From assembly GCF_014643535.1 (NCBI RefSeq), contig NZ_BMJQ01000007.1, positions 186,001 to 250,000 on the forward strand: a DNA stretch of 64,000 bases, read 5' to 3'. The notes below the pieces were generated by a model that searched no databases, was not told the DNA's origin, and was given only the letters and a program-made list of their open reading frames with translations. Both the position numbers and the translations under genes were made by a program. Of this stretch, positions 1 through 9,334 are shown one piece after another; the stretch's first letter is position 1; each line of letters begins with the position of its first letter. Origin of the DNA: Aliidongia dinghuensis (GTDB lineage: Bacteria; Pseudomonadota; Alphaproteobacteria; ATCC43930; CGMCC-115725).

Positions 1-1176
1 GACGATCTCGATCACCGTCTGCGGCATGGGCAGGCCGATCGAGCCCGCCTTGTTGAGGCCGGAGAGCGGATTGGCGGTTGCAACCGGCGAGGTCTCGCTC
101 AAGCCGTAGCCCTCGCACACAGTGGCGCCAGTCAGCCGCTCGAACTCCGCCTTGACCTCGAGCGGCAGGGGCGCCCCGCCCGACAGGCAATAGCGGATCG
201 ACGACAGGTCGTACTTGGCGATGTCCTTGTGATGGTTGATCGCCGTGTAAAGCGTCGGTACGCCCGGGAACATCGACGGCTTCTTGCGATGGATCGTCTC
301 CAATAGCTGGTCGATGTCGAAGCGCGGCAGGAGGATGATCTCGCAGCCGCCGGCGATTGCCAGCGTCTCGGCCACGGTCAGCGCGAACACATGGAAGAAC
401 GGCAGGACGGCCAGCACTTTTTCATGGCCGAGCCGGGCCGTCGGGAACCAACTCAGGCACTGCTCGGCGTTGGCGACGATGTTGGCATGGGTCAGCATGG
501 CGCCCTTGGGCGTGCCGGTCGTGCCGCCGGTATATTGCAGCAGTGCCACGTCCTTCAGCGGGTCGACCTCGACCGGGCGCGGGGCGCCGTCGTTGGCGGC
601 AAGCGTGCGGAACGCGATATGCCGCTCGTCACGCGGGAAGCGCGCGATGTCCGACCGCTTGGCCAGCGGGTAGAGCAGGTTCTTCGGGAACGGCAGGATG
701 TCCGCCATGGCGCAGACGATGATCTTTCGGAGCCTGGTCTGGCCGAACATCCGCGCGAGCTTCGGGTATGTGGCGACATGGTCGAGCGTCACCATGATCT
801 CGGTGCCCGAGTCCTCGATCTGGTGCTTGATCTCGTGCTCGACATAGAGCGGGTTGAAATTGACGCAGGTGCCGCCGGCCTTCATCACGGCGAACAGGAA
901 GATCACCGAATAGGGCGTGTTGGGTAGGAACAGGCCGACCCGGTCACCCTTCTTCAGGCCCAGGTCCTGCAGGCCGCGCGCGGTCCGGTCGACCAGACGG
1001 CCGATCTCGGCATAGGTGAAGCGGCGGTCGAGAAAATCCAGGCACGGCCTGTCGGCATAGTGCGCGACCGATCGGTCGAGCAGGCTCCAGACCGGCCCGA
1101 TCGCAAGCGGGCCCGACCAGGACACATCCTTGGGGTAGGCGGCGGGCACGACATAATCGATCCCATTCGACTGCAT
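1..1176 (-). CDS. Long-chain fatty acid-CoA ligase (AMP-binding), 3' end beyond window
   Basis: This gene encodes an ATP-dependent acyl-CoA ligase that would activate a fatty or aromatic acid in two steps, through an acyl-adenylate and then the CoA thioester. The visible 392 residues start at an ATG at 1176 with GGGA about 10 bases upstream. They show the P-loop-like motif YTGGTTGTPKGAM, the family motif FFHVFALT, and GYGLSETSP near the cut end. The protein runs off the window before the C-terminal adenylation subdomain, so its catalytic lysine is not visible. A FadL-type porin gene lies upstream on the same strand, which fits uptake coupled to activation. The chain length of the substrate cannot be told from the sequence. 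Confidence 0.9.
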   Translation of the reverse strand, partial: MQSNGIDYVVPAAYPKDVSWSGPLAIGPVWSLLDRSVAHYADRPCLDFLDRRFTYAEIGRLVDRTARGLQDLGLKKGDRVGLFLPNTPYSVIFLFAVMKAGGTCVNFNPLYVEHEIKHQIEDSGTEIMVTLDHVATYPKLARMFGQTRLRKIIVCAMADILPFPKNLLYPLAKRSDIARFPRDERHIAFRTLAANDGAPRPVEVDPLKDVALLQYTGGTTGTPKGAMLTHANIVANAEQCLSWFPTARLGHEKVLAVLPFFHVFALTVAETLAIAGGCEIILLPRFDIDQLLETIHRKKPSMFPGVPTLYTAINHHKDIAKYDLSSIRYCLSGGAPLPLEVKAEFERLTGATVCEGYGLSETSPVATANPLSGLNKAGSIGLPMPQTVIEIV

Positions 1177-1363
1177 CAGGCGACGTCCCACAGCAAGCCG
1201 CCGCCGCTTGGGCCTCGGGCCCGTAACGGCTGCGGACCGGTTGGCCGATCCTCGGGGGGGGGCGGCAGCCCGCTCCCTGGAATCGGCCTTCCATTGAAGA
1301 TCCTCGCTCGACGCCGCGCGCCGGTCCCGTTCGGGCGGCGGCGGTCGATCGGACGATGATCGA

Positions 1364-2719
1364 TCAGAACTTCACGGTCGCCGAGAGCGAAATGAGGTCC
1401 GCTGCGACGTTCGACTGCGCCGTGACCGTGTCATGGATCGGGTTGATGTCGGTCTGGCTGACGGTCGAGCTGTCGATGAACAGGTGGGCATAGGCCCCGC
1501 TGATCGCGATGCTGCGCGTCAATTGATATGTCGCGCCGGCGGAAATCCAATAGCGGTCGCCGTCGGGCAGGCGATAGTCGCGATAATGGTCCTGGATCGG
1601 CGTCTCGTCATAGGCGACGCCGCCGCGAACCGTCAGCCGGTCGTCGACCTTATAGTTGGCGCCGATCGAGGCGAAACTCGAATCGCGGTAATGCTCCGGA
1701 TCGATCACGGGCGCCTGCCTCGGATTCTCGAAGACGACCTCGAGCGTCTGGAAGCTGCTCCACCGCGTGTACTGGTAGGACGCGTCCACGGCGAAGGCGG
1801 GCGTGAACTGGTGGGTAATGCCGAGCCAGACGTTGCCCGGCAGAACGAGATCGGCCGAAGCGTTGGTCTTTTGCAGCTGACCGGTCGCGGCAATCAGCGT
1901 GCGCAGGCTCGCCGGCACCGTGAAATCGGCGCGGCCGCTGATGCTATGGTGCACGTTCGAGCGATAGGACAGGCCGATCGTCGTGTCGTCGCCCCACGGC
2001 TTCAGCTGGACGCCGAAATCATAACCGACGCCCCAGGACGTGCCGACCACGTCGGAGCGCCCGTCGGCGGTCTGGGACAGGGCCGGGCCGAAGGTATTGG
2101 TGCCAAAGGCACTGTCGAGCGTGGCGCCGACGATGCCACCCAGATCGAGCGCGTTCGTCAGCTTCGCCTTGACCTTCTCGACCGTGAAGCCGCCGCCGAC
2201 GGAAATCCAGTCGTTGGCCTTCCACGCGATGTTCGGATTGATGTCGAGCGACTCGATTTCCGAGTTGAGCGCCTGATAGCGCACGGCCTCCGTGCCGCTG
2301 TAGCTGGTGATGAGGCCGAACGGTACGGTCAGCGCCAGGCCCAGGCGCACGTCGTTGGTCGGCGCCCAGAGCAGGTAGGCCGCGGGGATGACCTTTTCCT
2401 GAGTCGGATCGCGCTCATCGCTGTCCGTGATCGAGGCGCCGTAGATGTTGTGGCCGTGGACGTTGCTGAGATTGCCCGAGGGATCGATGAGCGTGGCGGA
2501 CGCGCCCTGCTGGATACCGTCGAAGGCCGTCATGCCGGCCGGGTTGTTGTAGATCGTCGACAGGTCGTAATTGCCCGAGACGGCGCCGGCATAGGACTCG
2601 CCCGTGCCGACCGCGGAATTCTCGCGAAGCGCAAAGCCGGAAGCCCAGCCGTCAGTCGTTGCGGCGAACGTCGTGACCGCGCCGACGGCAACAGCGAGCG
2701 CAGGCGGTACAAATCTCAT
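1364..2719 (-). CDS. FadL/OMPP1/TodX-family outer membrane transport protein
   Basis: This is an outer-membrane beta-barrel of the family that moves long-chain fatty acids or aromatic hydrocarbons across the outer membrane. It has an N-terminal signal peptide followed by the family signature at the mature N terminus, SGFALRENSAVGTGESYAG, and then NNPAGM. The 451-residue length suits the family, and the last residue is Phe, as in barrels assembled by BAM. An ATG lies 21 bases upstream at 2740, but the ATG at 2719 is preferred because GGGAGAG sits 8-14 bases before it and the signal peptide then starts cleanly. The neighbouring acyl-CoA ligase and aldehyde dehydrogenase suggest import of a hydrophobic substrate. 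The substrate itself is unknown. Confidence 0.9.
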   Translation of the reverse strand: MRFVPPALAVAVGAVTTFAATTDGWASGFALRENSAVGTGESYAGAVSGNYDLSTIYNNPAGMTAFDGIQQGASATLIDPSGNLSNVHGHNIYGASITDSDERDPTQEKVIPAAYLLWAPTNDVRLGLALTVPFGLITSYSGTEAVRYQALNSEIESLDINPNIAWKANDWISVGGGFTVEKVKAKLTNALDLGGIVGATLDSAFGTNTFGPALSQTADGRSDVVGTSWGVGYDFGVQLKPWGDDTTIGLSYRSNVHHSISGRADFTVPASLRTLIAATGQLQKTNASADLVLPGNVWLGITHQFTPAFAVDASYQYTRWSSFQTLEVVFENPRQAPVIDPEHYRDSSFASIGANYKVDDRLTVRGGVAYDETPIQDHYRDYRLPDGDRYWISAGATYQLTRSIAISGAYAHLFIDSSTVSQTDINPIHDTVTAQSNVAADLISLSATVKF

Positions 2720-3102
2720 AGCGTCGTCTCTCCCAACCATTTCTTGTGCCCGGGCGTGGCGCGGGCGCCCCCAGAACTATCTATTCTGCCGCGAGAGCCG
2801 GCTTAGGAACGCTCGGCCATGGACGGCAGTTTTACGAACTTGCTGCGGCGGCACCCTAGAGGAAGACGCCCGCACTCGCCAATAGGCAGAAGAATGTTTT
2901 TGCAGTGCGAGGCGATTCGGCAGTGCGGTAAAAGGCCATTTTACCGTTGCTTGCGATTTGTTGATCAAAACTGCGGGATCGTCGCCGCGTTTTTCTGTTC
3001 CTTCCGTGAAGTTGGACGGATGGCACCATTGCGTCTAGTCTCGCCTGCTTCAGTCCTGTGCCGCCGCCGTTCTTAAGCGCGGTCTGGAGCGAAGGGGATG
3101 AA
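2720..3102. promoter_or_regulatory. Divergent promoter region of fadL-like and aldehyde dehydrogenase genes
   Basis: This 383-base stretch separates two divergently read genes and must hold both promoters. No convincing gene is seen in it. It is locally AT-richer than the flanks and contains a perfect 8-bp inverted repeat, CGGTAAAA-GGCCA-TTTTACCG, at 2926-2946. It also holds a direct repeat of GCAGTGCG at 2902-2909 and 2920-2927, spaced by 18 bases, which suggests one or more regulator binding sites. Promoter hexamers could not be assigned with confidence. Confidence 0.5.
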
Positions 3103-4539
3103 ATGGTCGCGTCATCGACGTCACCGGTGCCGCTCGCGGCCGTGCCGAGCGAGGCGGAGCGGATCCTGACCCTGCAGAAGCAGGCGGTCGCCGAGCACGG
3201 AGTGCCGACGCACGCGGAGCGGATCGCGGCGCTCGAAGGCCTCCTGGACCTGATCAAGAAACATCGGCGCGCGCTCGTCGAGGCCGTCTCGGTGGATTTC
3301 GGCACGCGCTCCGTCGCCGAAACGGAACTGGGCGAACTTCTGCCGCTCGCGAACGGCATCGGGCATGTCCGCCGCCATCTCGCGCGCTGGATGAAGCCGC
3401 GCCGCCGCCGTGCGGGCTGGATGTTCCGGCCGGCCGGGGCGCGGGTCGTCCATCAGCCGCTGGGCGTCGTCGGCGTGCTGGCACCCTGGAACTACCCGCT
3501 GTACCTGACGCTGGGGCCGCTCATCGACGCGCTCGCCGCCGGCAACCGCGTGATGCTGAAGCCGTCCGAACTGACGCCGCGCACGGCCGAACTGCTGAAG
3601 ACCCTGCTGGCCGAGCGGTTCGACGAGGATCGGGTTGCGGTCGTGACCGGCGGGCCTGAGGTCGCGGCGCAATTTTCCGCACTGGACTTCGACCATCTGC
3701 TGTTCACCGGCTCGTCTCGGATCGGCCGGCAGGTCATGGCCGCCGCGGCCCAGCACCTGACGCCGGTGACCCTCGAATTGGGCGGCAAGTCGCCGGTCGT
3801 GCTGTGCCGCGACTATCCCTTGAAGAAGGCGGCGCGCCAGATCGCGATCGGCAAGTTCTTCAATGCCGGCCAGACCTGCGTCGCCCCCGACTATGCGCTC
3901 GTGCCGACCGACCTTGCCGACGTCTTCGCCGACGCCGTGATCGAGGCCGCGGCCGAGCTTTACCCGACCATCGCCGGCAATCCCGACTACACGGCGATCA
4001 TTTCCGACCGGCACTATCAGCGGCTCGCGGCGATGGTCGAGGGTGCCAGGGCGGGCGGCGCCCGGGTCGTGCAGCATGGCGATCCGGGGGCCGCGGCCGA
4101 GCGCAAGATCCCCCCGACGGTACTTGTGCGGACGCATGATGACGCAGCTGTGCTGCGGGAGGAGATCTTCGGGCCGATCCTGCCGATTGTGACCTACGGC
4201 GATCTCGACCAGGCGATCCGGCTGATCAATGCCCGGCCGAAGCCGCTGGCGCTCTATTGCTTCTCGACCGACCACGCCAAGATCGAGGGCGTGCTGCAGC
4301 GCACGAGCTCCGGCGGCGCCATGGCGAATGGTACGCTGCTGCATGTGGCGCAGGCGGATCTGCCGTTCGGCGGCGTCGGCGAAAGCGGCATGGGCGCCTA
4401 TCACGGGCGCGAGGGATTCGAGCGCCTGTCCCACGCCCGCGCCGTCATGGAACTCGGCCGTTTCAACATGACCGACCGGGTCGCCGCCCCCTACGGCGGG
4501 CTCGCCCGGCTCATGACCCGGTTCCTGCTCGGCAAGTGA
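3103..4539 (+). CDS. Coniferyl-aldehyde-type aldehyde dehydrogenase
   Basis: This 478-residue NAD(P)-dependent aldehyde dehydrogenase belongs to the class-3-like group that includes coniferyl aldehyde dehydrogenase (CalB) and fatty aldehyde dehydrogenases. It would oxidise an aromatic or aliphatic aldehyde to the acid. Visible motifs are the LGVVGVLAPWNYPLYL core, the general-base Glu225 in LELGGKSP and the nucleophile Cys259 in GQTCVAPDY. The start is taken at 3103 because AGGGG lies 8 bases upstream; an in-frame start at 3058 has no such site. The 3' end overlaps the convergent GlxA-type gene by 49 bases. The FadL-like porin and acyl-CoA ligases nearby suggest catabolism of a hydrophobic substrate, but the true substrate is unknown. 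Confidence 0.87.
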   Translation: MVASSTSPVPLAAVPSEAERILTLQKQAVAEHGVPTHAERIAALEGLLDLIKKHRRALVEAVSVDFGTRSVAETELGELLPLANGIGHVRRHLARWMKPRRRRAGWMFRPAGARVVHQPLGVVGVLAPWNYPLYLTLGPLIDALAAGNRVMLKPSELTPRTAELLKTLLAERFDEDRVAVVTGGPEVAAQFSALDFDHLLFTGSSRIGRQVMAAAAQHLTPVTLELGGKSPVVLCRDYPLKKAARQIAIGKFFNAGQTCVAPDYALVPTDLADVFADAVIEAAAELYPTIAGNPDYTAIISDRHYQRLAAMVEGARAGGARVVQHGDPGAAAERKIPPTVLVRTHDDAAVLREEIFGPILPIVTYGDLDQAIRLINARPKPLALYCFSTDHAKIEGVLQRTSSGGAMANGTLLHVAQADLPFGGVGESGMGAYHGREGFERLSHARAVMELGRFNMTDRVAAPYGGLARLMTRFLLGK

Positions 4540-5522
4540 TCGGCGAACCGTTCGCGATATTCTTCCGCCGTGACGCCGAGATGGCGCTTGAAGGCGCGGC
4601 GCAGCCGCTCGTCGTCGCCGAAGCCGCTCTGGCGCGCGACCGCCGCGATCGGCAGCGCCGTCGTGGTCAGCAGCCGCTGCGCCGCCTCGACGCGCAGGCA
4701 TTCGACCGCCTTGGCCGGCGTACGGCCGGTCGCGGCCGGATAGGCCCGGACGAAGCTGCGCAGGCTCATGCCGGCCGCCTCGGCCAGTCGCTCGATCCGG
4801 AGGTCGCTCGCAAGATTGTCGGCGATCCAGGCGTGCAGCCGGTCGAATCGGCCGGTGCCGCCCGCCGCCTGGGCGGCGAGCGTCGCGCTGAACTGCGCCT
4901 GGCCGCCCGGCCGCTTCAGGAACACGACGAGTCGGCGCGCCACCTCCATCGCCGTCGCATGGCCGAGGTCCGCTTCGACGAGTGCCAGCGCCAGGTCGAT
5001 GCCGGCGCTGACGCCGGCCGAGGTCCAGACCGGCCCGTCGGCGATGAAGATCGGATCGGCCTCGACGCGAATCGTGGGGTGGCGGCGGGCGAGCTCGGTG
5101 CAGTGGCGCCAGTGGGTGACCGCGCGGCGTCCGTCGAGCAGGCCGGCCGCGGCGGCGAGGAACGCGCCGACGCAGACGCAGGCGACCCGCCGGCTCTCAG
5201 GCGCCCGCTGCGCGATCCAGCGCACCAGCGGATCGTCCGGACCGAACGTCCAGAGGCCGGGGCCGCCGGGGATCAGCAGCGTATCGATCGGCGCCTCGTC
5301 GCCCGAGAGGCTCTCGGTCTCGAGGGCGAAGCCGATGTCGCTGCGGACCGGGCCGCCGGCGAGCGAGCGCAGCTCGATCCGGTAGGGTCCGGGCCGCCCC
5401 GCCTCGCGCGCGAGGTCGTTCGCCTGCTCGAACACCTGCGCCGGCCCGGCGACGTCGAGCAGCAGCACGTCCGGATAGGCCAGGATGAGCACCCGGGCGG
5501 GCGTGGCGTGAAACGAGGACAT
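4491..5522 (-). CDS. GlxA-family transcriptional regulator (DJ-1/PfpI-like plus AraC HTH)
   Basis: This 343-residue protein has the two-part layout of the GlxA family. An N-terminal DJ-1/PfpI-like amidotransferase-fold domain (about residues 8-180) has CVCVGAFLAAAAG at the nucleophile-elbow position. A C-terminal AraC-type DNA-binding domain (about 225-330) carries two helix-turn-helix motifs; the second includes AVARQSGFGDDERLRRAFKR. Such proteins usually sense a small metabolite and activate a nearby gene. It is divergent from the isochorismatase-type hydrolase with 69 bases between the two starts, so that hydrolase is its likely target. Its 3' end overlaps the aldehyde dehydrogenase gene tail to tail by 49 bases. 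Confidence 0.92.
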   Translation of the reverse strand: MSSFHATPARVLILAYPDVLLLDVAGPAQVFEQANDLAREAGRPGPYRIELRSLAGGPVRSDIGFALETESLSGDEAPIDTLLIPGGPGLWTFGPDDPLVRWIAQRAPESRRVACVCVGAFLAAAAGLLDGRRAVTHWRHCTELARRHPTIRVEADPIFIADGPVWTSAGVSAGIDLALALVEADLGHATAMEVARRLVVFLKRPGGQAQFSATLAAQAAGGTGRFDRLHAWIADNLASDLRIERLAEAAGMSLRSFVRAYPAATGRTPAKAVECLRVEAAQRLLTTTALPIAAVARQSGFGDDERLRRAFKRHLGVTAEEYRERFADHLPSRNRVMSRASPP

Positions 5523-5591
5523 GATGTCCTTTATACCAGGGGCCGCCTCGGCCGATAGTCCGGCATCGCGCCACTACGAGGATAGATCGCC

Positions 5592-6167
5592 ATGATTTCG
5601 CTCGATCCCGCCACGACCGCGCTCATCGTGATCGACGTGCAGAAGGCCTTTGACGAATGGGAGGCCGCTGGGCTCCGCCGCAACAACCCGGAGGCGGTGG
5701 TGCACATCGCCGACCTTATCGCCCATTTCAGGGGCGTGCCGGCGCCGATCTTCCACATCCGCCATGCCGGGCGGACGACGGCGAGCCGTTTCCATCCCGA
5801 TCTGCCGGGGCATGCGGTAAAGGGCGAGGCGCGCGAGCGGTCGGGCGAGCCGGTGCTGGTGAAGCGGGTCAACAGCAGCTTCATCGGTACAGACCTTGAG
5901 GCCCGGCTGCGGGATCAGGGCATCCGCACGCTCGTCATCGTCGGCGCCACCACGAACCATTGCGTCGAGACGACGACGCGCATGGCCGGCAACCTGGGCT
6001 TCGACGCGAAGCTGGTGCGCGACGGGACCTGGACGTTCGAGCGCACCGGGCCTGACGGCGACCATCACACGGCCGAGGCGATCCACGCCATGACGCTCGC
6101 GAACCTCAACGAGGAATTCGCCGAGATCGTCACGGCGGCCGACGTGGCGGCGGCTCTCCGCCGCTGA
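5592..6167 (+). CDS. Isochorismatase-family cysteine hydrolase
   Basis: This 191-residue protein is a single-domain isochorismatase-like hydrolase that would cleave an amide or related bond by way of a cysteine nucleophile. The expected triad is present: Asp15 in VIDVQKAF, Lys91 in VLVKRVNSSF and Cys124 in TNHCVETT. The cis-peptide region GATTNHC is typical. The gene is divergent from a GlxA-type regulator with a short shared promoter region, a common arrangement for inducible hydrolases of this family. The substrate cannot be named from sequence; nicotinamidase and N-carbamoylsarcosine amidase are relatives, but no specific signature of either is seen. Confidence 0.88.
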   Translation: MISLDPATTALIVIDVQKAFDEWEAAGLRRNNPEAVVHIADLIAHFRGVPAPIFHIRHAGRTTASRFHPDLPGHAVKGEARERSGEPVLVKRVNSSFIGTDLEARLRDQGIRTLVIVGATTNHCVETTTRMAGNLGFDAKLVRDGTWTFERTGPDGDHHTAEAIHAMTLANLNEEFAEIVTAADVAAALRR

Positions 6168-6173
6168 CGAAGC

Positions 6174-6725
6174 TCAGCCGGCCCGGCGGATCTCCCTTCG
6201 CAATTCGTCGAACACGGCGTGGGCGTCTTCGATGGCGATCAGCTGCGGCACCGGGTCGAGCGCGGGCATCCATGCGGCGAGGCCGATGCGCCGGGAGAGG
6301 CTCGGCGCCGGCTCGCCGAACCGGATCGTACCGCGGCCGTGCGCTTCTTCTATGAGCTGCGGGTCCGGCAATAGGTCCCGGCTTAGCAGGGTCACGCTGC
6401 CGAACGGTGCCTTGCGATGGATCAGGATACGCTTGTCGGTGACCGCGTAATGGGTCTTGCCGCGCAGCCAGGCATCGACGAGGAAACGGCCTGCGGCCAG
6501 ATAGAGGCCGACCAGCACGAACGGCGCGCCGCAGAGTGCCAGGAGCCAGGGGGTCGGATCCGCGACGGCCGACGCCTCTTCGAAGCCGGCGACACCGCAC
6601 CACAGCAGGCTGACGGGGATCCGCCAGGCATCGCCCGGGGCAAGTCGCAGGCCCGGGCCCGGCACGCCGGACCACAGCAGCCGCTCGCCTCGAAGCAGTC
6701 GGCGGTCGAAGATGATCTCGCACAT
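6174..6725 (-). CDS. PH-domain-like membrane protein of unknown function
   Basis: This 183-residue protein has two hydrophobic segments (about residues 37-52 and 61-82) followed by a region resembling bacterial PH domains, with the typical phrase THYAVTDKRILI. The N-terminal LLRGERLLWSGVPGPGLRL also matches the start of such proteins. Proteins of this kind are usually inner-membrane anchored with the PH fold facing the cytoplasm, and their roles are mostly unknown. It is the last gene of a set that starts with an acyl-CoA ligase and a short-chain dehydrogenase, only 10 bases downstream of the latter, so co-transcription is likely. No catalytic motif is visible. Confidence 0.7.
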   Translation of the reverse strand: MCEIIFDRRLLRGERLLWSGVPGPGLRLAPGDAWRIPVSLLWCGVAGFEEASAVADPTPWLLALCGAPFVLVGLYLAAGRFLVDAWLRGKTHYAVTDKRILIHRKAPFGSVTLLSRDLLPDPQLIEEAHGRGTIRFGEPAPSLSRRIGLAAWMPALDPVPQLIAIEDAHAVFDELRREIRRAG

Positions 6726-6735
6726 GGCCTAACGC

Positions 6736-7518
6736 TCACGCTGCAGTAAAGCCGCCGTCGATCGCGAACTCGGCGCCGGTGATGAACCGCGCTTCGTCGG
6801 ATGCGAGATAAACCGCCAGGGCCGCCACTTCCTCCGGCTGGCCGAACCGGCCGAGCGGCACCGTGCCGGCGAGGTTGGTGCGGAAGCGCGCGGGATCGCG
6901 CGTCGTCGCGGCCATCTGGTCGAGCATCGGCGTTTCGAAGAACACCGGATGGATCGAGTTGCAGCGGATCTGGTCGCCCTTGCGGGCGAGCTCGATCGCG
7001 ACCGTCTTGGTCAGCGCGCGCACCGCGCCCTTGCTGGCGCTATAGGCGGCCATCATCGGCGCCGCCGTAATGCCGGCGACCGACGAGAGATTGATAATGG
7101 CGCCGCCGCCCGACGCGCGCAGATGCGGAATCGCATGCTTGCAGCCGAGGAACGTGCCCTCGACATTGACCGAATTGACGAAGCGCCACTCGGCGAGCGT
7201 TGTTTCCTCGATCGGTTTCGCCGCGACCACGCCCGCATTGTTGACGAGCACGTCGAGCCGGCCCATGGCGCGCACGGCCGCGCCGAGCGCCACGGTCCAT
7301 TGCGTTTCGTCGGTCACGTCGAGCGCCACGTAGAAGCCGTTGCCGAGCGAGGCCGCCACGGCCCGGCCGGCCTCCGCGTCGCGGTCGGCGACGGCGACTT
7401 GAGCGCCTTCGCCCGCGAACGCGGTCGCCATGGCTTTGCCCAGGCCTGAGGCTGCCCCGGTGATGAAGCAGCATTTGCCGGCAAGACGGCGGTTGGTCGT
7501 CTCCATCGGGCCGCTCAT
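6736..7518 (-). CDS. Short-chain dehydrogenase/reductase (SDR)
   Basis: This 260-residue protein is a classical SDR. It has the nucleotide-binding motif TGAASGLG, NNAG, a Ser in NLSSVAG and the catalytic YSASK. An acidic residue after the second strand (VADRD) suggests NAD rather than NADP preference, which is an inference. Its ATG overlaps the stop codon of the upstream acyl-CoA ligase in an ATGA, so the two are translationally coupled. A role in oxidising a 3-hydroxyacyl-CoA or alcohol made from the ligase product is plausible but not shown. A second in-frame ATG 12 bases downstream is an alternative start. Confidence 0.9.
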   Translation of the reverse strand: MSGPMETTNRRLAGKCCFITGAASGLGKAMATAFAGEGAQVAVADRDAEAGRAVAASLGNGFYVALDVTDETQWTVALGAAVRAMGRLDVLVNNAGVVAAKPIEETTLAEWRFVNSVNVEGTFLGCKHAIPHLRASGGGAIINLSSVAGITAAPMMAAYSASKGAVRALTKTVAIELARKGDQIRCNSIHPVFFETPMLDQMAATTRDPARFRTNLAGTVPLGRFGQPEEVAALAVYLASDEARFITGAEFAIDGGFTAA

Positions 7519-9149
7519 GCCGTCGGCAGCTTATAGTCGGCGAAATCCTTGCGCAGCTGCGTCTTAAGCAGCTTGCCGGTCGCGGTATGGGGCAGTTGGT
7601 CGACCACCACGATGTCGTCCGGCAGCCACCATTTCGCAACCTTGTCGGCAAGGAAGCTCATGATCGCCGGCTTGTCGACGACATGATCGGGCTTCGGCAC
7701 GACGATCAGGAGCGGCCGCTCGTCCCAGCGCGGATGGGGCAGGCCGATGACCGCGGCCTCCGCCACGTCCGGATGGCCGACCGCGGCATTCTCGAGGTCG
7801 ATCGAGCTGATCCATTCGCCGCCGGACTTGATCACGTCCTTGCTGCGGTCGGTGATGCGGACATAGCCGTCGGGATCGATCGCACAGACGTCGCCGGTCT
7901 TGAACCAGCCTTCGGCGTCGAACGCCTCGGCGCTCGCCTCCGCGTCGTTGTAATAGCCGCGCACGACCCAAGGCCCGCGCACGTGGAGATTGCCGACCGC
8001 GACGCCGTCGTGCGGCAGGCGCCGGCCCTCGGCGTCCGTGATCTTGAGATCGACCATGAAGGACGGCCGGCCCTGGCTGCAGCGCACATGGGTGATCACG
8101 TCCGGTGCGGCGGTCGCGTGCTTTGCCTTCGAGGCGGCGACCGTGCCGAGCGGGCTCATCTCGGTCATGCCCCAGGCATGGACCGCGTGCACGCCGTGCT
8201 TCTTGTCGAACGCCTCGATCATGCTGGGCGGGGCGGCCGAGCCGCCGATGACGATGCGCTTCACGGTCGAGAAGCCCTTGCCGGTCTCCTCGGCATATTT
8301 AAGCGCGCCCAGCCACACGGTCGGCACGCCCAGCGAGAGCGTCACGCGCTCCTGATCGAACAGCGTGCACAGGCTCTCGCCGTCGAGATGCTGGCCCGGC
8401 AGCACGAGCTTGGCACCGGCGAGTGCGGAGGAATAGGGGATGCCCCAGGCGTTGACGTGGAACATCGGCACGACCGGCAGCACGCAGTCGGCGGCGCTGA
8501 CGCCCAGCATGTCGGCCGCGCACGAGCCGAAGGCGTGCAGCACGGTCGAGCGGTGGCTGTAGAGCGCGCCCTTGGGATTGCCGGTGGTGCCGGAGGTGTA
8601 GCAGAGCGACGAGGCGGTCTGCTCGTCGATGATGGGCCAGTCGAGCTCCGGCGTCTCGGCCTCGATCAGCTCCTCATAGCAGAGCGCATCCGGCAGGCTG
8701 GTTGGCGGCATCAGCGCCCGGGGCGCCATGATGACGTAGTGGCGGACGGTCGTGAGCGCCGGCGCCAGCTTCTCGACCAGGCCGACGAAGCTCGGCTCGA
8801 GGAACAGGATCCGGTCGGCCGCATGGTTGATGATGTAGCGCAGCTGCTCCGGGAACAGGCGCGGATTGATCGTGTGCAGGATCCGCGCGGTGCCGGAGAT
8901 GCCGTAATAGAGCTCGAAATGCCGGTGGCTGTTCCAGGCGAGCGTGCCGATACGGTCGCTGGGCTCGGCACCGAGCCGGGCGATCGCCTTGGCGATCTGT
9001 TTCGCCCGGGCAGCAGCCTCGGCATAGGTGTAGCGGAAAATGCTGCGATCGGCCTCGCGCGACACGATCTCGGTGTCGCCATGAAATCGCGCTGCATGCT
9101 CGATCAAGCTCGAGATCAGCAGCGGCTGGTCCATCATCATGCCCAGCAT
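7515..9149 (-). CDS. Fatty acid-CoA ligase (AMP-binding)
   Basis: This 544-residue adenylate-forming enzyme resembles the medium/long-chain acyl-CoA ligases of the AlkK/FadD3 type. Visible motifs are [16 protein letters not shown] (A3), [12 protein letters not shown] (A5), GWFKTGDV (A7), [14 protein letters not shown] (A8) and the C-terminal catalytic lysine in [10 protein letters not shown] (A10). It is full length. Several ATGs cluster at the start (residues 1, 4, 5 and 6), so the exact start is uncertain by a few codons. It leads a cluster with an SDR (4-bp overlap) and a PH-like membrane protein. The precise acyl substrate is not known. Confidence 0.92.
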   Translation of the reverse strand: MLGMMMDQPLLISSLIEHAARFHGDTEIVSREADRSIFRYTYAEAAARAKQIAKAIARLGAEPSDRIGTLAWNSHRHFELYYGISGTARILHTINPRLFPEQLRYIINHAADRILFLEPSFVGLVEKLAPALTTVRHYVIMAPRALMPPTSLPDALCYEELIEAETPELDWPIIDEQTASSLCYTSGTTGNPKGALYSHRSTVLHAFGSCAADMLGVSAADCVLPVVPMFHVNAWGIPYSSALAGAKLVLPGQHLDGESLCTLFDQERVTLSLGVPTVWLGALKYAEETGKGFSTVKRIVIGGSAAPPSMIEAFDKKHGVHAVHAWGMTEMSPLGTVAASKAKHATAAPDVITHVRCSQGRPSFMVDLKITDAEGRRLPHDGVAVGNLHVRGPWVVRGYYNDAEASAEAFDAEGWFKTGDVCAIDPDGYVRITDRSKDVIKSGGEWISSIDLENAAVGHPDVAEAAVIGLPHPRWDERPLLIVVPKPDHVVDKPAIMSFLADKVAKWWLPDDIVVVDQLPHTATGKLLKTQLRKDFADYKLPTA

Positions 9150-9246
9150 GTTCGCCTAGGCCTCCCGTTGCGCTTCCCCGTTAGGGCCGACCGGCATGCA
9201 TGTGCCGATCTGTTCCCTTTCCTTAATCGTTATCGAAAGTGCCCAT

Positions 9247-9285
9247 GGGTGGCAATGGCGGGTGGCAATGGCGGGTGGCAATGGT
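9247..9285. repeat. 13-bp tandem repeat, three copies
   Basis: Three head-to-tail copies of GGGTGGCAATGGC occupy 9247-9259, 9260-9272 and 9273-9285; the last differs only in its final base. They lie in the 185-base space between the start of the acyl-CoA ligase gene and the end of the copD-like gene. Such arrays change copy number by slippage. No function is evident. Confidence 0.85.
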
Positions 9286-9334
9286 GGCCGGCAATAACGC
9301 CGGATTCGTCATCTGACGCCGCTACATAACGCCA

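Noticed and set aside
1433-2806. A 457-codon frame antisense to the FadL-type gene
   Set aside because: The minus-strand reading has a signal peptide and family motifs; this one has none.
5541-5553. GGCCG-CCT-CGGCC as the GlxA regulator operator
   Set aside because: A 5-bp GC repeat is expected by chance in this genome, and the GlxA binding motif cannot be judged from it.
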